A DNA stretch of 64,000 nt from Fen-183 sp036504335 (GCA_036504335.1 DASXVJ010000023.1:124001-188000), one strand, 5' to 3'. Shown: positions 45,245-54,402, numbered from the stretch's first letter. Program-made: numbers and translations. Notes: generated from the sequence alone by a model not told the origin.

Positions 45245-46030
45245 TCAGGGCGCGCGGAGAGCCGCCTCGGCGAGCGACGCGAGGCCTGCGGCCGCCTCGT
45301 CCGGCTGCTCGAGCGGAACCATGTGGCCGGCGCCCGGCACGGTCAGGAGCCTCACCCACGGCGCGTGCGCCGCGACGGCCGTCATGGCCTCCGAGTCGGC
45401 GGGCGGGGCGATCGCGTCCTCCTCGCCGACGGCGACGAGGAGAGGCCGGTCCCACGCGGAGAGAACCTCGAAGCCCTCGTCGCGCACGGCGAGGCCCGCA
45501 AGGTCGGCCATGGCCGTTTCGGGCGGCGTCGCGAGAACCATCCGAGTCACGAGGTCCTCGGCCGGCGTTCCCTTCGAGCCGTGGGCGAGGAGCTTCGGAA
45601 GCATCGCGGAGAGCACCGCCTCGATGCCGTCCTTGCGGATGGCCTCGATGGCCGCCTTCCGGCCCGCGCGTCCCGCGGTGTCGTCGGCGGAGGCCTTCGT
45701 GTCGAAGAGAGCGAGGCCACGGAGGCGGCCCTGAAAGCGCGCGCCGTGTCGCTTGATGAGCTCGAAGCAGACGTAGCCGCCCATCGAGAGCCCCGCGAGG
45801 AGGAAGGGCGCGTCGGCCGGCAGCGCCGCTCCGAGGTCGCGCGCGACGTCGTCCGCGAGGAGCGACATCGCGTGCGTGGCGGCGGCGGGATGCGGCGACC
45901 GCCCGCGCCCGCGCAGGTCCGGGGCGAAGACGGACGTGATCGGGCCGAGCCGGCCGTCCGCGGCCCGTTCGGCGAGCGGGTTCCACATGCGCCGGTCGAG
46001 GGGGTAGCCGTGGAGCGCGACGAGGTGCAT
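45245..46030 (-). CDS. Alpha/beta hydrolase
   Basis: A 261-aa hydrolase. MHLVALHGYPLDRRMW holds the oxyanion strand. GLSMGGYVCFEL is the nucleophile elbow with catalytic Ser. The acid is probably in AVGEEDAIAPP and the His in GAGHMVPLEQPDE. It has no signal peptide. Substrate is unknown; the family includes esterases and MenH-like or haloperoxidase-like enzymes. ATG 46030 is preferred to ATG 46039 because homology begins there and TAAGAT ends 7 bp upstream. It lies immediately after the GT-C gene on the same strand. Confidence 0.82.
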   Translation of the reverse strand: MHLVALHGYPLDRRMWNPLAERAADGRLGPITSVFAPDLRGRGRSPHPAAATHAMSLLADDVARDLGAALPADAPFLLAGLSMGGYVCFELIKRHGARFQGRLRGLALFDTKASADDTAGRAGRKAAIEAIRKDGIEAVLSAMLPKLLAHGSKGTPAEDLVTRMVLATPPETAMADLAGLAVRDEGFEVLSAWDRPLLVAVGEEDAIAPPADSEAMTAVAAHAPWVRLLTVPGAGHMVPLEQPDEAAAGLASLAEAALRAP

Positions 46031-46040
46031 GGCGGCCATC

Positions 46041-47498
46041 TTAGCGGCCGGCGGCGGGCACGACCCGCCACTCCGCGTCGCCGGCGTTTCCGGCCGGCCG
46101 TGTCCTCTCCTTCACGAAGGCGTAAACGGCCGTCTCGCGAATACGCTCGACGTCGGCGATCGGCTCACGGAAGAGGATCGGCAGGCCTGGGCTCGCCGCG
46201 AGAGCGTCCACGAGCCGCTCGTTGCCGCGGTCGCGCCTCAGGCAGTACCAGAAGGACGGGTTCACGTAGAAGCGGCCGGGTGCGCCCGTGCCGGTGAGAG
46301 GGTAGAGGTTCTGCAGCGCGCCGTGGACGAGAAGCGTGCCTCCGGCGGGAACGCGCTCTCTCACGAGCGCCGCGGCGGCCCGGCTCGCCGAGTCGTCCCA
46401 GTAGAAGACGGGCCCACCGGCCCGGTCGAGGAGCAACGGCCCCGCGCCGAGCGCGGCGACGGCGAGGAAGACGGCACACGCTGCGGCGCCGCCGGCGGCC
46501 CCGAAAAGGCGAAGAGGTCCGCCCCGGCCTTTCCGGAGCCGGCGGAAGACGACGGGCAGAACGAGGGCGAGCCGGGCGGCCGCGAGCGCGCCGAGCCCCG
46601 TCAGGGCCGCGAGGTGCAGGAGGCCGGGACGCGGCCAGGCCATCCCGACTGCGCCGAGCGCGACCGCCGCGAGCGGCGAGCGCAGACGGCGCGCCGGCAG
46701 CGCCGCGGCAGAGAGGCCGAGCGCGGCGAACGGCACGAAGAGCACGAGCGCCTCGTGCGCGTCCGCCCCGGTGAGCCGGACGGCGATCTCCCGCGACATC
46801 CCGGAGAAGACGGGGTAGATCAGCGTCCAGGCGAGGTGCCGAGTCGTCCGGAACGCAAGGGCCCACGAGAGCGCGAAGCCGAGGTAGGGAAGAGCGGCCG
46901 CTGCGCCGAAGAGAAGCGCGGCGCGCCGCCGGCCGCGCAGAGCGACCCACAGGAGCGCGGCGAGCGCCGCCCACGCCGAGGTCTGTTTGACGAGGATCCC
47001 GGCGCCGAAGACGAGGCCCGCGGCCGCGACGTCGCCGAGCGCACCGGTGCGTTCGTGGCGCTCCAGGAGGAGGACGCCCGCGAGAAGGAGGGGCGCGAGG
47101 AACGGCTCGGGCCAGATCGCGGGACCTTCCGCGTAGACGGTCAGGAGCGCGAGGACGGGGACGCCGAGCGCGAGCGCGGCCCGCGGGCCCGATCGTGCTC
47201 GGCGGTGCGGGCGCGTGCCGAGCACGACGAGGCCGCCCGCCGCCGCCAGCGAGAGGGCCGGGATCGCGCGCAGGACGTTCGGGGTGAAGCCGAACAGGGC
47301 GCCGGCGGCGGCCGTCAGGAGAATCAGGAGAGGCGTGTGCGGAAAGAGGATCCCGTCATAGAGCCTGACGCCGCGCGTCACGAACCACGCGGGCGTGACG
47401 ATCTCCGGCCAGGCCGTGACCGACACGACGAACGGGAGCGCACCCGCGAGAAGGGCCGCGAGCGCGGCGATCGGGGCGGCCGCGCGCGCCCCTCTCAC
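46041..47498 (-). CDS. GT-C-fold membrane glycosyltransferase-like protein
   Basis: A 485-aa polytopic membrane protein with ten or more hydrophobic helices and a soluble C-terminus. WFVTRGVRLYDGILFPHTPLL resembles the first extracytoplasmic loop of GT-C enzymes, where an acidic residue activates the acceptor. FGAGILVKQTSAWAALAAL is also seen in this group. The C-terminal segment (GNERLVDALAASPGLPILFREP) is soluble. The function is predicted from fold only. The start GTG 47498 overlaps the stop of the upstream PTPS gene by 4 bp. It is unlike the TPR-tailed GT-C at 25.7 kb. Confidence 0.65.
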   Translation of the reverse strand: MRGARAAAPIAALAALLAGALPFVVSVTAWPEIVTPAWFVTRGVRLYDGILFPHTPLLILLTAAAGALFGFTPNVLRAIPALSLAAAGGLVVLGTRPHRRARSGPRAALALGVPVLALLTVYAEGPAIWPEPFLAPLLLAGVLLLERHERTGALGDVAAAGLVFGAGILVKQTSAWAALAALLWVALRGRRRAALLFGAAAALPYLGFALSWALAFRTTRHLAWTLIYPVFSGMSREIAVRLTGADAHEALVLFVPFAALGLSAAALPARRLRSPLAAVALGAVGMAWPRPGLLHLAALTGLGALAAARLALVLPVVFRRLRKGRGGPLRLFGAAGGAAACAVFLAVAALGAGPLLLDRAGGPVFYWDDSASRAAAALVRERVPAGGTLLVHGALQNLYPLTGTGAPGRFYVNPSFWYCLRRDRGNERLVDALAASPGLPILFREPIADVERIRETAVYAFVKERTRPAGNAGDAEWRVVPAAGR

Positions 47499-47872
47499 TC
47501 GGGCCGGTACGTCACGCTGTTGCGCGGGCCCTCCCAGACCGTGACCTCTTCGAGCCGCGCGCCGTCCCCGAGGAGCGCCGCCTTCCCGATCTCGTCCGCG
47601 ACCCAGAGCGCGACGTTCTCGGCGCTCGCATTCCTGCGGTCGAACGGCGGCACGGTGTTGAGGTCGCGGTTGTGGAGGCGCGAGGCGAGCTCTCTGACGA
47701 ACGCTTCCGTCGGCACGAAGTCGACGGCGAGGCCGTACGGGCCGAGGCGATCGACCGAGAGCGCGACCTCGATCTTCCAGGAGTGGCCGTGCACGGGCTC
47801 GGGGCCGCCGACGTAATCCACGAGATGGTGCGCGGCCTCGAAAGTCGCGTGGCAGCGGACGGTCCAGCGCAT
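47495..47872 (-). CDS. 6-pyruvoyl-tetrahydropterin synthase/QueD homologue lacking catalytic Cys
   Basis: A 125-aa T-fold enzyme. Zinc ligands are His15/16 in FEAAHH and His28 and His30 in VHGHSWKIEV. SAENVALWVADEI is the family's pterin-binding block. The Cys that normally lies four residues before the first H of HGH is absent. Glu25 (EPVHGH) stands three residues before it, as described for PTPS-III enzymes that can replace FolB in folate synthesis. It may serve queuosine (queC and queE are in this window), folate, or both. ATG 47872 has TAGACT ending 7 bp upstream. Confidence 0.82.
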   Translation of the reverse strand: MRWTVRCHATFEAAHHLVDYVGGPEPVHGHSWKIEVALSVDRLGPYGLAVDFVPTEAFVRELASRLHNRDLNTVPPFDRRNASAENVALWVADEIGKAALLGDGARLEEVTVWEGPRNSVTYRPE

Positions 47873-47906
47873 GGCCGCCAGTCTACGACGCGTGGAACGG
47901 CCGCGC

Positions 47907-49562
47907 TCAAACGGTTTCGAGGTAGCGGTGCACGACGCCGACGGCGCCGGAGCCCTCGCCGACGGCCGCGGCGACTCTCTTGCCCGAGCCCGCGCGCACG
48001 TCGCCGGCGGCGAACACTCCCGGAACGCTCGACTCGAAGAGGAACGGGTCCCTCTCGAGCGTCCAGCCGCGGGGCCGCCGGCCCAGGGGCGTCAGATCGG
48101 GCCCGGTCACGACGAAGCCCGCCTCGTCGATCTCGAGGAACCCGGCGACCATCTCGGTCTGCGGCCTTGCACCGATGAAGATGAACATCGCCGCCGCGTC
48201 GAGCTCGCGCTCGTCCCCCCCGGCGAGGCGGCGGACGACGATCTTCTCGAGCCGGCCGTCGCCCCGAACTGCGCTCACTTCGACGCCCGGCACGACGTCG
48301 ATGTTCGGCGTCGCCTCGATCCGGTCGATCAGGTAGCGGGACATCGACTTGGCGAGGGAGTCCGCGCGGACGAGCATCGTGACGCGGCGCGCGTAGCGGG
48401 AGAAGAAGAGGGCTCCCTGGCCGGCCGAGTTCCCCGCGCCGACGACGCACACGTCCCGGCCACGATAGGTCGCGGCCTCGGTCATCGCCGCACCGTAGTA
48501 GACGCCGATCCCGAGGAGCGCCTCGGAGCCGGACGTCTCCAGCTTCCGCACGGCGACGCCTGTGGCCAGGACGACGGCGTAGCAGCTCACGTCGGTCCCG
48601 TCGGCGAGCCGGGCGACGCGATACGGGTCCTCGCGGCGCAGGCTGACGACCTCCTGGGCGATCACCTCGGCGCCGAAGCGCCGCGCCTGGGTCGTGGCGC
48701 GGCGGGCGAGGTCGGCCCCGGATACGCCCGACGGGAAGCCGAGGTAGTTCTCGATCCTCGAGCTGGTGCCGGCCTGGCCGCCGGGCGCGCTCTGCTCGAC
48801 GAGGGCCGTGCGCAGCCCCTCCGACGCTCCGTAGACCGCCGCGGCGAGGCCCGCCGGGCCTCCGCCGACGATCAGCAGGTCGTAGAAAGGCAGGCGCGCC
48901 TTCGTCTGCATCCCGGTCTTCTCCGCGAGCTCGCGGCTCGTCGGAGCGGCCAGGAACGTGCCGTCCGGGAAGAGGACGACGGGGAGCTTCGTCTCGGCGC
49001 CGAACGAGCGGATCAGCTCCCGGGTCGACGGGTCCTGGTCGACGTCGATCCACTGGTAGGGGATCTGGTTGCTCGACAGGAATTCCTTCACCGCGAAGCT
49101 GCGAGGCGACGACTGCGCGCCCGCGACCCGGATCCCTTCGTAGGGAAGGCGCACGTGCGCCGTCCAGTCGGACAGCAGGTCGTCGAGGACCGGGTAGAGC
49201 CGCTCGGCGGGAGGGTCCCAGGGCTTCAGCAGGTAGTGATCCAGTCCGACGTCGTTGATGCCGGAGATCGCGGCCTGCGTGTCCGCGTACGCCGTGAGGA
49301 GGACCCGGCGCGACTCGGGGTGAAGCTTGATCGCCTCGCGCAGGAATTCCGTGCCCGACATCATCGGCATCCGCTCGTCGGCGAGGAAGAGCGCGACCGG
49401 AGTTCCGCGCTGCTTGAGCTGGCGGGCGGCCTCGAGCGCTTCGCCCCCGGACACGGCCTTCAGGATGCGGTAGTCGCTCCGGTAGTGCTGCTTGAGGTCG
49501 CGCTCAATGGCGCCGAGCACCTCGGGGTCGTCGTCGACCGTCAGGATCACCGGTTTGGCCAT
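47907..49562 (-). CDS. Response regulator fused to glutaredoxin-like and thioredoxin-reductase-like domains (both CxxC lost)
   Basis: A 551-aa fusion. Residues 5-120 are a receiver domain with phospho-acceptor Asp62, acidic pair D10-D12, Thr90 and Lys113. Residues 143-215 look like a glutaredoxin fold, but the CPYC position reads SPRS (152-155). Residues 226-551 are a FAD/NAD(P)H thioredoxin-reductase-like domain with GGGPAG (233-238) and GAGNSA; the redox CATC position reads GAAM (357-360). So flavin chemistry may be possible, but dithiol transfer is not. The histidine kinase gene lies 3 bp upstream; they form a two-component operon. Confidence 0.85.
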   Translation of the reverse strand: MAKPVILTVDDDPEVLGAIERDLKQHYRSDYRILKAVSGGEALEAARQLKQRGTPVALFLADERMPMMSGTEFLREAIKLHPESRRVLLTAYADTQAAISGINDVGLDHYLLKPWDPPAERLYPVLDDLLSDWTAHVRLPYEGIRVAGAQSSPRSFAVKEFLSSNQIPYQWIDVDQDPSTRELIRSFGAETKLPVVLFPDGTFLAAPTSRELAEKTGMQTKARLPFYDLLIVGGGPAGLAAAVYGASEGLRTALVEQSAPGGQAGTSSRIENYLGFPSGVSGADLARRATTQARRFGAEVIAQEVVSLRREDPYRVARLADGTDVSCYAVVLATGVAVRKLETSGSEALLGIGVYYGAAMTEAATYRGRDVCVVGAGNSAGQGALFFSRYARRVTMLVRADSLAKSMSRYLIDRIEATPNIDVVPGVEVSAVRGDGRLEKIVVRRLAGGDERELDAAAMFIFIGARPQTEMVAGFLEIDEAGFVVTGPDLTPLGRRPRGWTLERDPFLFESSVPGVFAAGDVRAGSGKRVAAAVGEGSGAVGVVHRYLETV

Positions 49563-49565
49563 CCC

Positions 49566-50960
49566 TCAGCCCTTTCCTGCGTCGAGAGGGAGCGTCACGC
49601 GGAACTCGGTGCTCCCGGGGCGCGAGTCGGCCTCGATCTCTCCCTGGTGTTTGCGGACGATGCGCCGCGCGATGTCGAGGCCGAGGCCGGTGCCCTGGCC
49701 GACCGGCTTCGTCGTGAAGAACGGATCGAAGATGCGCTCCCGGATCTCCGGGGGCAATCCAGGCCCGTCGTCGACGACGCGCACGACGACGGACGGGCCC
49801 TGGCGCGCCGCCGAGACGTCGACGCGGCCCTTGGCCGCGTCGAGCGCGTTGTCGACGAGATTCGCCCACACCTGGTTGAGCTCGCCCCCGAATCCCGGGA
49901 TGCGCGGGAGGTCGGCCGGGGCGTCGAGGCTCACGCTCACGGACTTGCCGCGGGCCTTCGCGTTCAGCACGGCGAGCGTGTCGGCCAGCCCCTGGCGGAC
50001 GTCCACCGGTTTGGGCATGGTGGCCTGGTCCATGTACGTGAAGCCCTTCACCGCCGCGACGAGATTGTGGATCTTCGTCGCGGAGGCCTCGATCTCGGAC
50101 GCCAGCCGGTACGTCCCGCAGCCGGCCACGAGCCAGGGGAGGGTCGCCCGGAGAGCCTCGGCGTCGAGCGCCCCGGCGAGCTCGTCGAGGGATTCGAGAG
50201 TGACCGCGGACTCCGCGAGCGCCTCGGCGGCGGTGACGTCGGCGCCGTGACGCGAGAGCCAGCCGGCGAGGGCGTCTTCACGATCCGCCTGCTCGATGGG
50301 AGAGCGCCCGAACGTCGCGCCGGCCGCGAGCTGGCAGAGATTGCGCGCCCGGTCCACCGAGGCCCGCTGGGCCTCGGTGAGGCGGGCGGCGCCGAGCGCG
50401 CGGGACGCCGTTTCGAGCTCCGACAGCCCGAGCCGGAGTCCCTTGGCGCTCCGGGCGACCGCCGACGCCGGGTTATTCAGCTCGTGCGCGAGCCCCGCCG
50501 CCAGCTTGCCGAGGGAGGACATCCTTTCTTCGTGAAGGTCGCTCGACGTGAACTGGCGGGCGCGGTCGACCATGACGTGCACGAAGATCGCGGTGAGGTC
50601 GTAGCAGTCGCGAATCAGCTCGGGGATCTCCTTGCGCGGGATCACGAGGATTTCCGTCGGCGCCTCGGCCTTCACGTCGCCCGGCGACCCGGCGAGACGC
50701 GAGTACGGCAGGACGCCGCTCACGTCACCGCCGCGCCACTCCATGACCTTGTGGGGCCCGGCGCCCCGGTCGACGTAAATCGACAGGTGGCCCGAGAGGA
50801 TGATGTAGAGACCCAGCACCGCATTGCCCTTGGCCGAGAGGACGTCTCCGGTCTCCAGCTTGACGAGGTGGCCGCGGGCGGCGAGCCAGGCGAGCTGGTC
50901 GGAAGGGGCGCCGGCGAGCAGCCGGTGCGCGGACAGACGATCGAGGATCGAACTCTCCAT
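49566..50960 (-). CDS. Histidine kinase with N-terminal CAP-like (cNMP-binding fold) domain
   Basis: A 464-aa soluble sensor kinase. Residues 10-118 form a CAP-like beta-roll (GDVLSAKGNAVLGLYIILSGHLSIYV). The phosphate-binding GE...RSA cassette that holds cAMP is not conserved, so it may sense something else or bind a partner. The H box is LAAGLAHELNNPAS with His159. The ATP-binding half has NLVDNALDAA, DDGPGLP and GTGLGLDIARRIV. No transmembrane segment is present. It is paired with the REC/TrxR-like fusion. TAAACT, whose TAA is the stop of the upstream radical SAM gene, ends 6 bp before the ATG. Confidence 0.88.
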   Translation of the reverse strand: MESSILDRLSAHRLLAGAPSDQLAWLAARGHLVKLETGDVLSAKGNAVLGLYIILSGHLSIYVDRGAGPHKVMEWRGGDVSGVLPYSRLAGSPGDVKAEAPTEILVIPRKEIPELIRDCYDLTAIFVHVMVDRARQFTSSDLHEERMSSLGKLAAGLAHELNNPASAVARSAKGLRLGLSELETASRALGAARLTEAQRASVDRARNLCQLAAGATFGRSPIEQADREDALAGWLSRHGADVTAAEALAESAVTLESLDELAGALDAEALRATLPWLVAGCGTYRLASEIEASATKIHNLVAAVKGFTYMDQATMPKPVDVRQGLADTLAVLNAKARGKSVSVSLDAPADLPRIPGFGGELNQVWANLVDNALDAAKGRVDVSAARQGPSVVVRVVDDGPGLPPEIRERIFDPFFTTKPVGQGTGLGLDIARRIVRKHQGEIEADSRPGSTEFRVTLPLDAGKG

Positions 50961-50969
50961 GGTGAGAGT

Positions 50970-53615
50970 TTATGCGCCGAGGACGGTTTCGAGCCGCGTC
51001 ACGCGCACGGCGTGCTGGCCCTCGGGCGGGACGCCGTATTCTTTCTCGAGGAATTTCTTCGGCGTCGTGGCGGTCGCTCCCATGAGCGAGAGGCGCTCTT
51101 CGCGCGTCTCGCCGTTCGGAAGCGTAAACGCGTAAACGGCCTCCGTCACGGCCCTTCCGAGCGACTTCGCGCCCTTCGGGAGCTCGACAGAGGACGTGAT
51201 CACGAGGCCCGGAGGGAGCCGGTCGTTCACGGCGGAGACGTGGGCGTCCGTCAGCGCGTCGAGGACGTCCACGTCGAAGAGCTCGTGTTTCGACTCGTGC
51301 CCGAGCGGAAGGGCCGGACCCATCGACAGGCGCAGGTGCGGGTTGTAGCCCTCCGTGTAACGCACGGGCGCGCCCGAGGCGCGCAACGCGCGCTCGAGGA
51401 CGTCCATCGTGTTGCGGTGCGAGAGGTACCGCGCGTCGCCGAGCTTCTCGAACGAGAGGCGGTACGTCCGCGCGGACTCCGGCACGGGAGCCGCGACGCC
51501 GCTCGCGGGCGAGCGGCGCTCACGCAGCGGGAGAAGATCCGGCGTCGACTTCATGCGGTATGCCGCGCCCTTGGCTTTTTCGGTATAGGCGGAGGGGAGG
51601 GGAAAAGACTCTTCTGCTGAAGAAGAAGAGGGGAGAAGAGTTTCTTCGAGTGATTGTGAGGGCGATGCGCCCGCGCCCTGCGCAGGCGCGACGGGCAACG
51701 CCCCGCCGCCGAGGCTGCCTCTCTTACCTTCTAAGAAATCCGAATCCGAATCCGAAGCAAAATTGAATTCCTTCGGCAGCGGATTCGCGAGGACGATGTC
51801 CTCGCCGTTGCCCGGGACGCCGCAGGCGTAGCAGTGCCCCCACTTGCAGTCGTCCGTGTGCATCTCCTTGAGCGCCTTCTTCCACTCCACGACGAGGAAG
51901 GGCTTGCGGATGGACGCGTCGACGACGTCCCAGGGGAGCGTCTCCTTGAGGTCCTTGTCGCGGAGGTGGCGGAACTTCGGGACGCCTGCGGCCTCGAGCG
52001 CCTCCGTCCAGCGCTCCCACGAGAAGTGCTCGCTCCACGCGTCGAAGCGTCCGCCCCTCTTCCACACGTCGAGGACGGCGCGGCCCATCCGCCGGTCGCC
52101 GAGCGAGAGCATCGCCTCGATCTCGGCTTCCTTCGGCTCGTGCCACGTCATCTTCGCTCCCTTGACGGAGCGGAAACGGTCCTTCAGGTACGCGATCTTC
52201 CGCGAGAGGTTCTCGACGCCGTCGAACCCGAACCACTGGAAAGGCGTGAAGCTCTTCGGGATGAAGCAGCCGACCGAGACGTTCACCTGCGGTCTCACGC
52301 CGTGCCTGCGGCCCTGGGCGAGGATGTCCTTCACGAGCGTCACGAGCTCGTCGAGGTCCGGGTCGGTCTCCGTCGGGAGGCCGATCATCGTGTAGACCTT
52401 GATCATGTCCCAGCCGCGCCCGAAGGCGACGTCGGCGGCCTGGACCATGTCGGCGTTCGTGAACGTCTTGTTGATGACGCGGCGGAGGCGGTCCGAGCCG
52501 GTTTCGGGCGCGAACGTGAAGCCGGACTTGCGCACCTCCGAGACGGCATCCGCGAGCGCGACGGAGAAGGCTTCGGCGCGGAGCGAGGGGAGGGAGATCG
52601 ACACCTTCGTCTTCGCGAGCTCGGGCGCGAGGCACGCGACGAGCGGCTCGATCTGCGAGTAGTCCGCCGAGGAGAGCGAGAGGAGCCCGACCTCGCTCCA
52701 GCCCGCCTCGTCGATGAACGCCTTCGTCGCCTTCGCGACGTCGGCGGGGTCCAGCTCGCGCACGGGGCGGTACCAGTAGCCCGCCTGGCAGAACCGGCAA
52801 CCCTGCGTGCAGCCGCGCATGATCTCGAGGCCGAGGCGGTCCTGGACGATGTCCACGGACGGGACCATGGGCTTTGCGGGATAGACGTCGGCCGAGAGCT
52901 TCTCCACCCAGACCCGCTTGACCTCTGCGGGAACTCCAGCCGTGTTCGGCGCGTACGCGGCGACACGATCCTCGTCATACGTCACGTCGTAGAGCGACGG
53001 GACGTAGATCCCCGGGCAGGCGGAGAACGCGAGGAGGCGCTCGCGGCGGGGGAGGCCCTTCGTCCGCGCGACGGCCCCGAGGAAAACGGGCAGCGCTTCC
53101 TCCGCGTCGCCGATCAAAAAGGCGTCGAAGAAATCGGCGAGGGGTTCGGGATTCGCGACGCAGGGGCCGCCGCCGATCACGACGGGGTGCGCGTCGCCGC
53201 GGTCCGCCGCGAGGACGGGGATCCCCGCGAGGTCGAGCATGTTCGGGACGTTCGTGTAGTTCATCTCGCTCTGGAGCGAGAGGCCGAAGACGTCGAAATC
53301 GCCCACGGGGGCGAAGGACTCGACGGAGAAGAGCGGGACCTTCTCCCGGCGCAGGACCGCCTCGAAGTCCGTCCACGGCGCGTACGTCCGCTCGCAGGCC
53401 CAGGCCGCGCGGCGGTTCACGATCTCATAGAGGATCTTCGTGCCCGTGTGGCTCATCCCGATCTCGTACGCGTCCGGGAAGCCGAGGCAGACCGTGACGT
53501 CCATCGCGCCGAGATCCTTGCGCACGACGTTCCGCTCCAGGCCGAGATAGCGCCCGGGGCGCTCGACGGCGAGGAGGAACGGCTCGAAGCGGGGGCGGAC
53601 GGATGCGTAGCGCAA
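50970..53615 (-). CDS. B12-binding-like radical SAM protein fused to DUF2344
   Basis: An 881-aa protein joining two families that are often neighbouring or fused (TIGR03960-like and TIGR03936/DUF2344). Residues 1-240 are a cobalamin-binding-like region (CLGFPDAYEIGMSHTG). The radical SAM cluster is C269-x3-C273-x2-C276. The C-terminal 200 residues are DUF2344 (YRLSFEKLGDARYLSHRN). Between them is a low-complexity serine/glutamate linker (about 610-690). A role in tRNA or rRNA modification is sometimes supposed but not shown. Start is TTG 53615 with GGAGAG 5 nt upstream and TAGACT before it. Confidence 0.88.
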   Translation of the reverse strand: MRYASVRPRFEPFLLAVERPGRYLGLERNVVRKDLGAMDVTVCLGFPDAYEIGMSHTGTKILYEIVNRRAAWACERTYAPWTDFEAVLRREKVPLFSVESFAPVGDFDVFGLSLQSEMNYTNVPNMLDLAGIPVLAADRGDAHPVVIGGGPCVANPEPLADFFDAFLIGDAEEALPVFLGAVARTKGLPRRERLLAFSACPGIYVPSLYDVTYDEDRVAAYAPNTAGVPAEVKRVWVEKLSADVYPAKPMVPSVDIVQDRLGLEIMRGCTQGCRFCQAGYWYRPVRELDPADVAKATKAFIDEAGWSEVGLLSLSSADYSQIEPLVACLAPELAKTKVSISLPSLRAEAFSVALADAVSEVRKSGFTFAPETGSDRLRRVINKTFTNADMVQAADVAFGRGWDMIKVYTMIGLPTETDPDLDELVTLVKDILAQGRRHGVRPQVNVSVGCFIPKSFTPFQWFGFDGVENLSRKIAYLKDRFRSVKGAKMTWHEPKEAEIEAMLSLGDRRMGRAVLDVWKRGGRFDAWSEHFSWERWTEALEAAGVPKFRHLRDKDLKETLPWDVVDASIRKPFLVVEWKKALKEMHTDDCKWGHCYACGVPGNGEDIVLANPLPKEFNFASDSDSDFLEGKRGSLGGGALPVAPAQGAGASPSQSLEETLLPSSSSAEESFPLPSAYTEKAKGAAYRMKSTPDLLPLRERRSPASGVAAPVPESARTYRLSFEKLGDARYLSHRNTMDVLERALRASGAPVRYTEGYNPHLRLSMGPALPLGHESKHELFDVDVLDALTDAHVSAVNDRLPPGLVITSSVELPKGAKSLGRAVTEAVYAFTLPNGETREERLSLMGATATTPKKFLEKEYGVPPEGQHAVRVTRLETVLGA

Positions 53616-53674
53616 GCGGGCTCTCCGAACGGGGCAGTCTAGCGGATCACCTGAGACGCTGTCGCGTGGCCGCG

Positions 53675-54298
53675 TCAGGCCGTCTTCAGGCCGACCGGGC
53701 AGGACACGCCCGTGCCGCCGATCCCGCAGTAGCCGTCGGGGTTCTTCGCGAGGTACTGCTGGTGATACTCCTCGGCGTAGTAGAAGGGCGGAGCGTCGAG
53801 GATTTCGGTCGTGATCGCGCCGTAGCCGGCCTCGGCGAGCTTCGCCGCGTACGCGGCCTTCGACGCCTCGGCGGCGGCCTTCTGCTGCGCGTCGAACGTG
53901 TAGATCCCGGAGCGGTACTGCGTGCCGGCGTCGTTGCCCTGGCGCATGCCCTGCGTCGGGTCGTGGCTCTCCCAGAAGATCCTCAGAAGACTCTCGTACG
54001 AGACCTGCGCCGGGTCGAAGGCGACGAGGACGACTTCGTTGTGACCCGTGCGTCCCGTGCACACCTCGCGATACGTCGGGTTCGGCGTGAGGCCCGCCGC
54101 GTACCCCGCCGCCGTCGTGAAGACGCCGGGCGTCTGCCAGAACTTTCTCTCCGCGCCCCAGAAGCAGCCGAGGCCGAAGAGCGCGATCTTCGTCCCGGCG
54201 GGGAACGGCGGCTCGAGCGGGTGCCCGTTGACGAAGTGCTTCGCCGGGACGGCCATCTTCTCCGCGCGTCCGGGGAGCGCATCTTCGGGGGTCGGCAT
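53675..54298 (-). CDS. msrA: Peptide methionine sulfoxide reductase MsrA
   Basis: A 207-aa repair enzyme reducing methionine-S-sulfoxide. Catalytic Cys45 lies in FGLGCFWGAERKFW. Resolving cysteines are at the C-terminus (GYCGIGGTGVSCP). GYAAGLTPNPTYREVCTGRTGHNEVV is typical. ATG 54298 is chosen because GGAAAG lies 9 nt upstream and MPTPEDALPGR is a usual family start; ATG 54307 and longer starts are possible. It has no signal peptide, so it is cytoplasmic. It is divergent from the 54440 gene and lies upstream of the radical SAM gene on the same strand. Confidence 0.94.
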   Translation of the reverse strand: MPTPEDALPGRAEKMAVPAKHFVNGHPLEPPFPAGTKIALFGLGCFWGAERKFWQTPGVFTTAAGYAAGLTPNPTYREVCTGRTGHNEVVLVAFDPAQVSYESLLRIFWESHDPTQGMRQGNDAGTQYRSGIYTFDAQQKAAAEASKAAYAAKLAEAGYGAITTEILDAPPFYYAEEYHQQYLAKNPDGYCGIGGTGVSCPVGLKTA

Positions 54299-54402
54299 GC
54301 GGAGCATCTTTCCGGCGTAGAGCAAGGCCGTCGATTCTGCTCCTCGCGCGCGCGAAGGGGAAGATCCCCCCTCCGGCAAAACCGAACGTCCCGTTTCCCG
54401 CA

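Noticed and set aside
49566..50960. cAMP or cGMP sensing by the CAP-like domain of the histidine kinase
   Set aside because: The phosphate-binding cassette with its conserved Gly-Glu and Arg-Ser-Ala is not present, so ligand identity cannot be claimed.
47871..51620. A 1249-codon plus-strand open frame opposite the two-component and radical SAM genes
   Set aside because: Composition is typical of antisense reading (runs of R, E, D, V, L in charged strings) and all three minus-strand genes have clear domain motifs.
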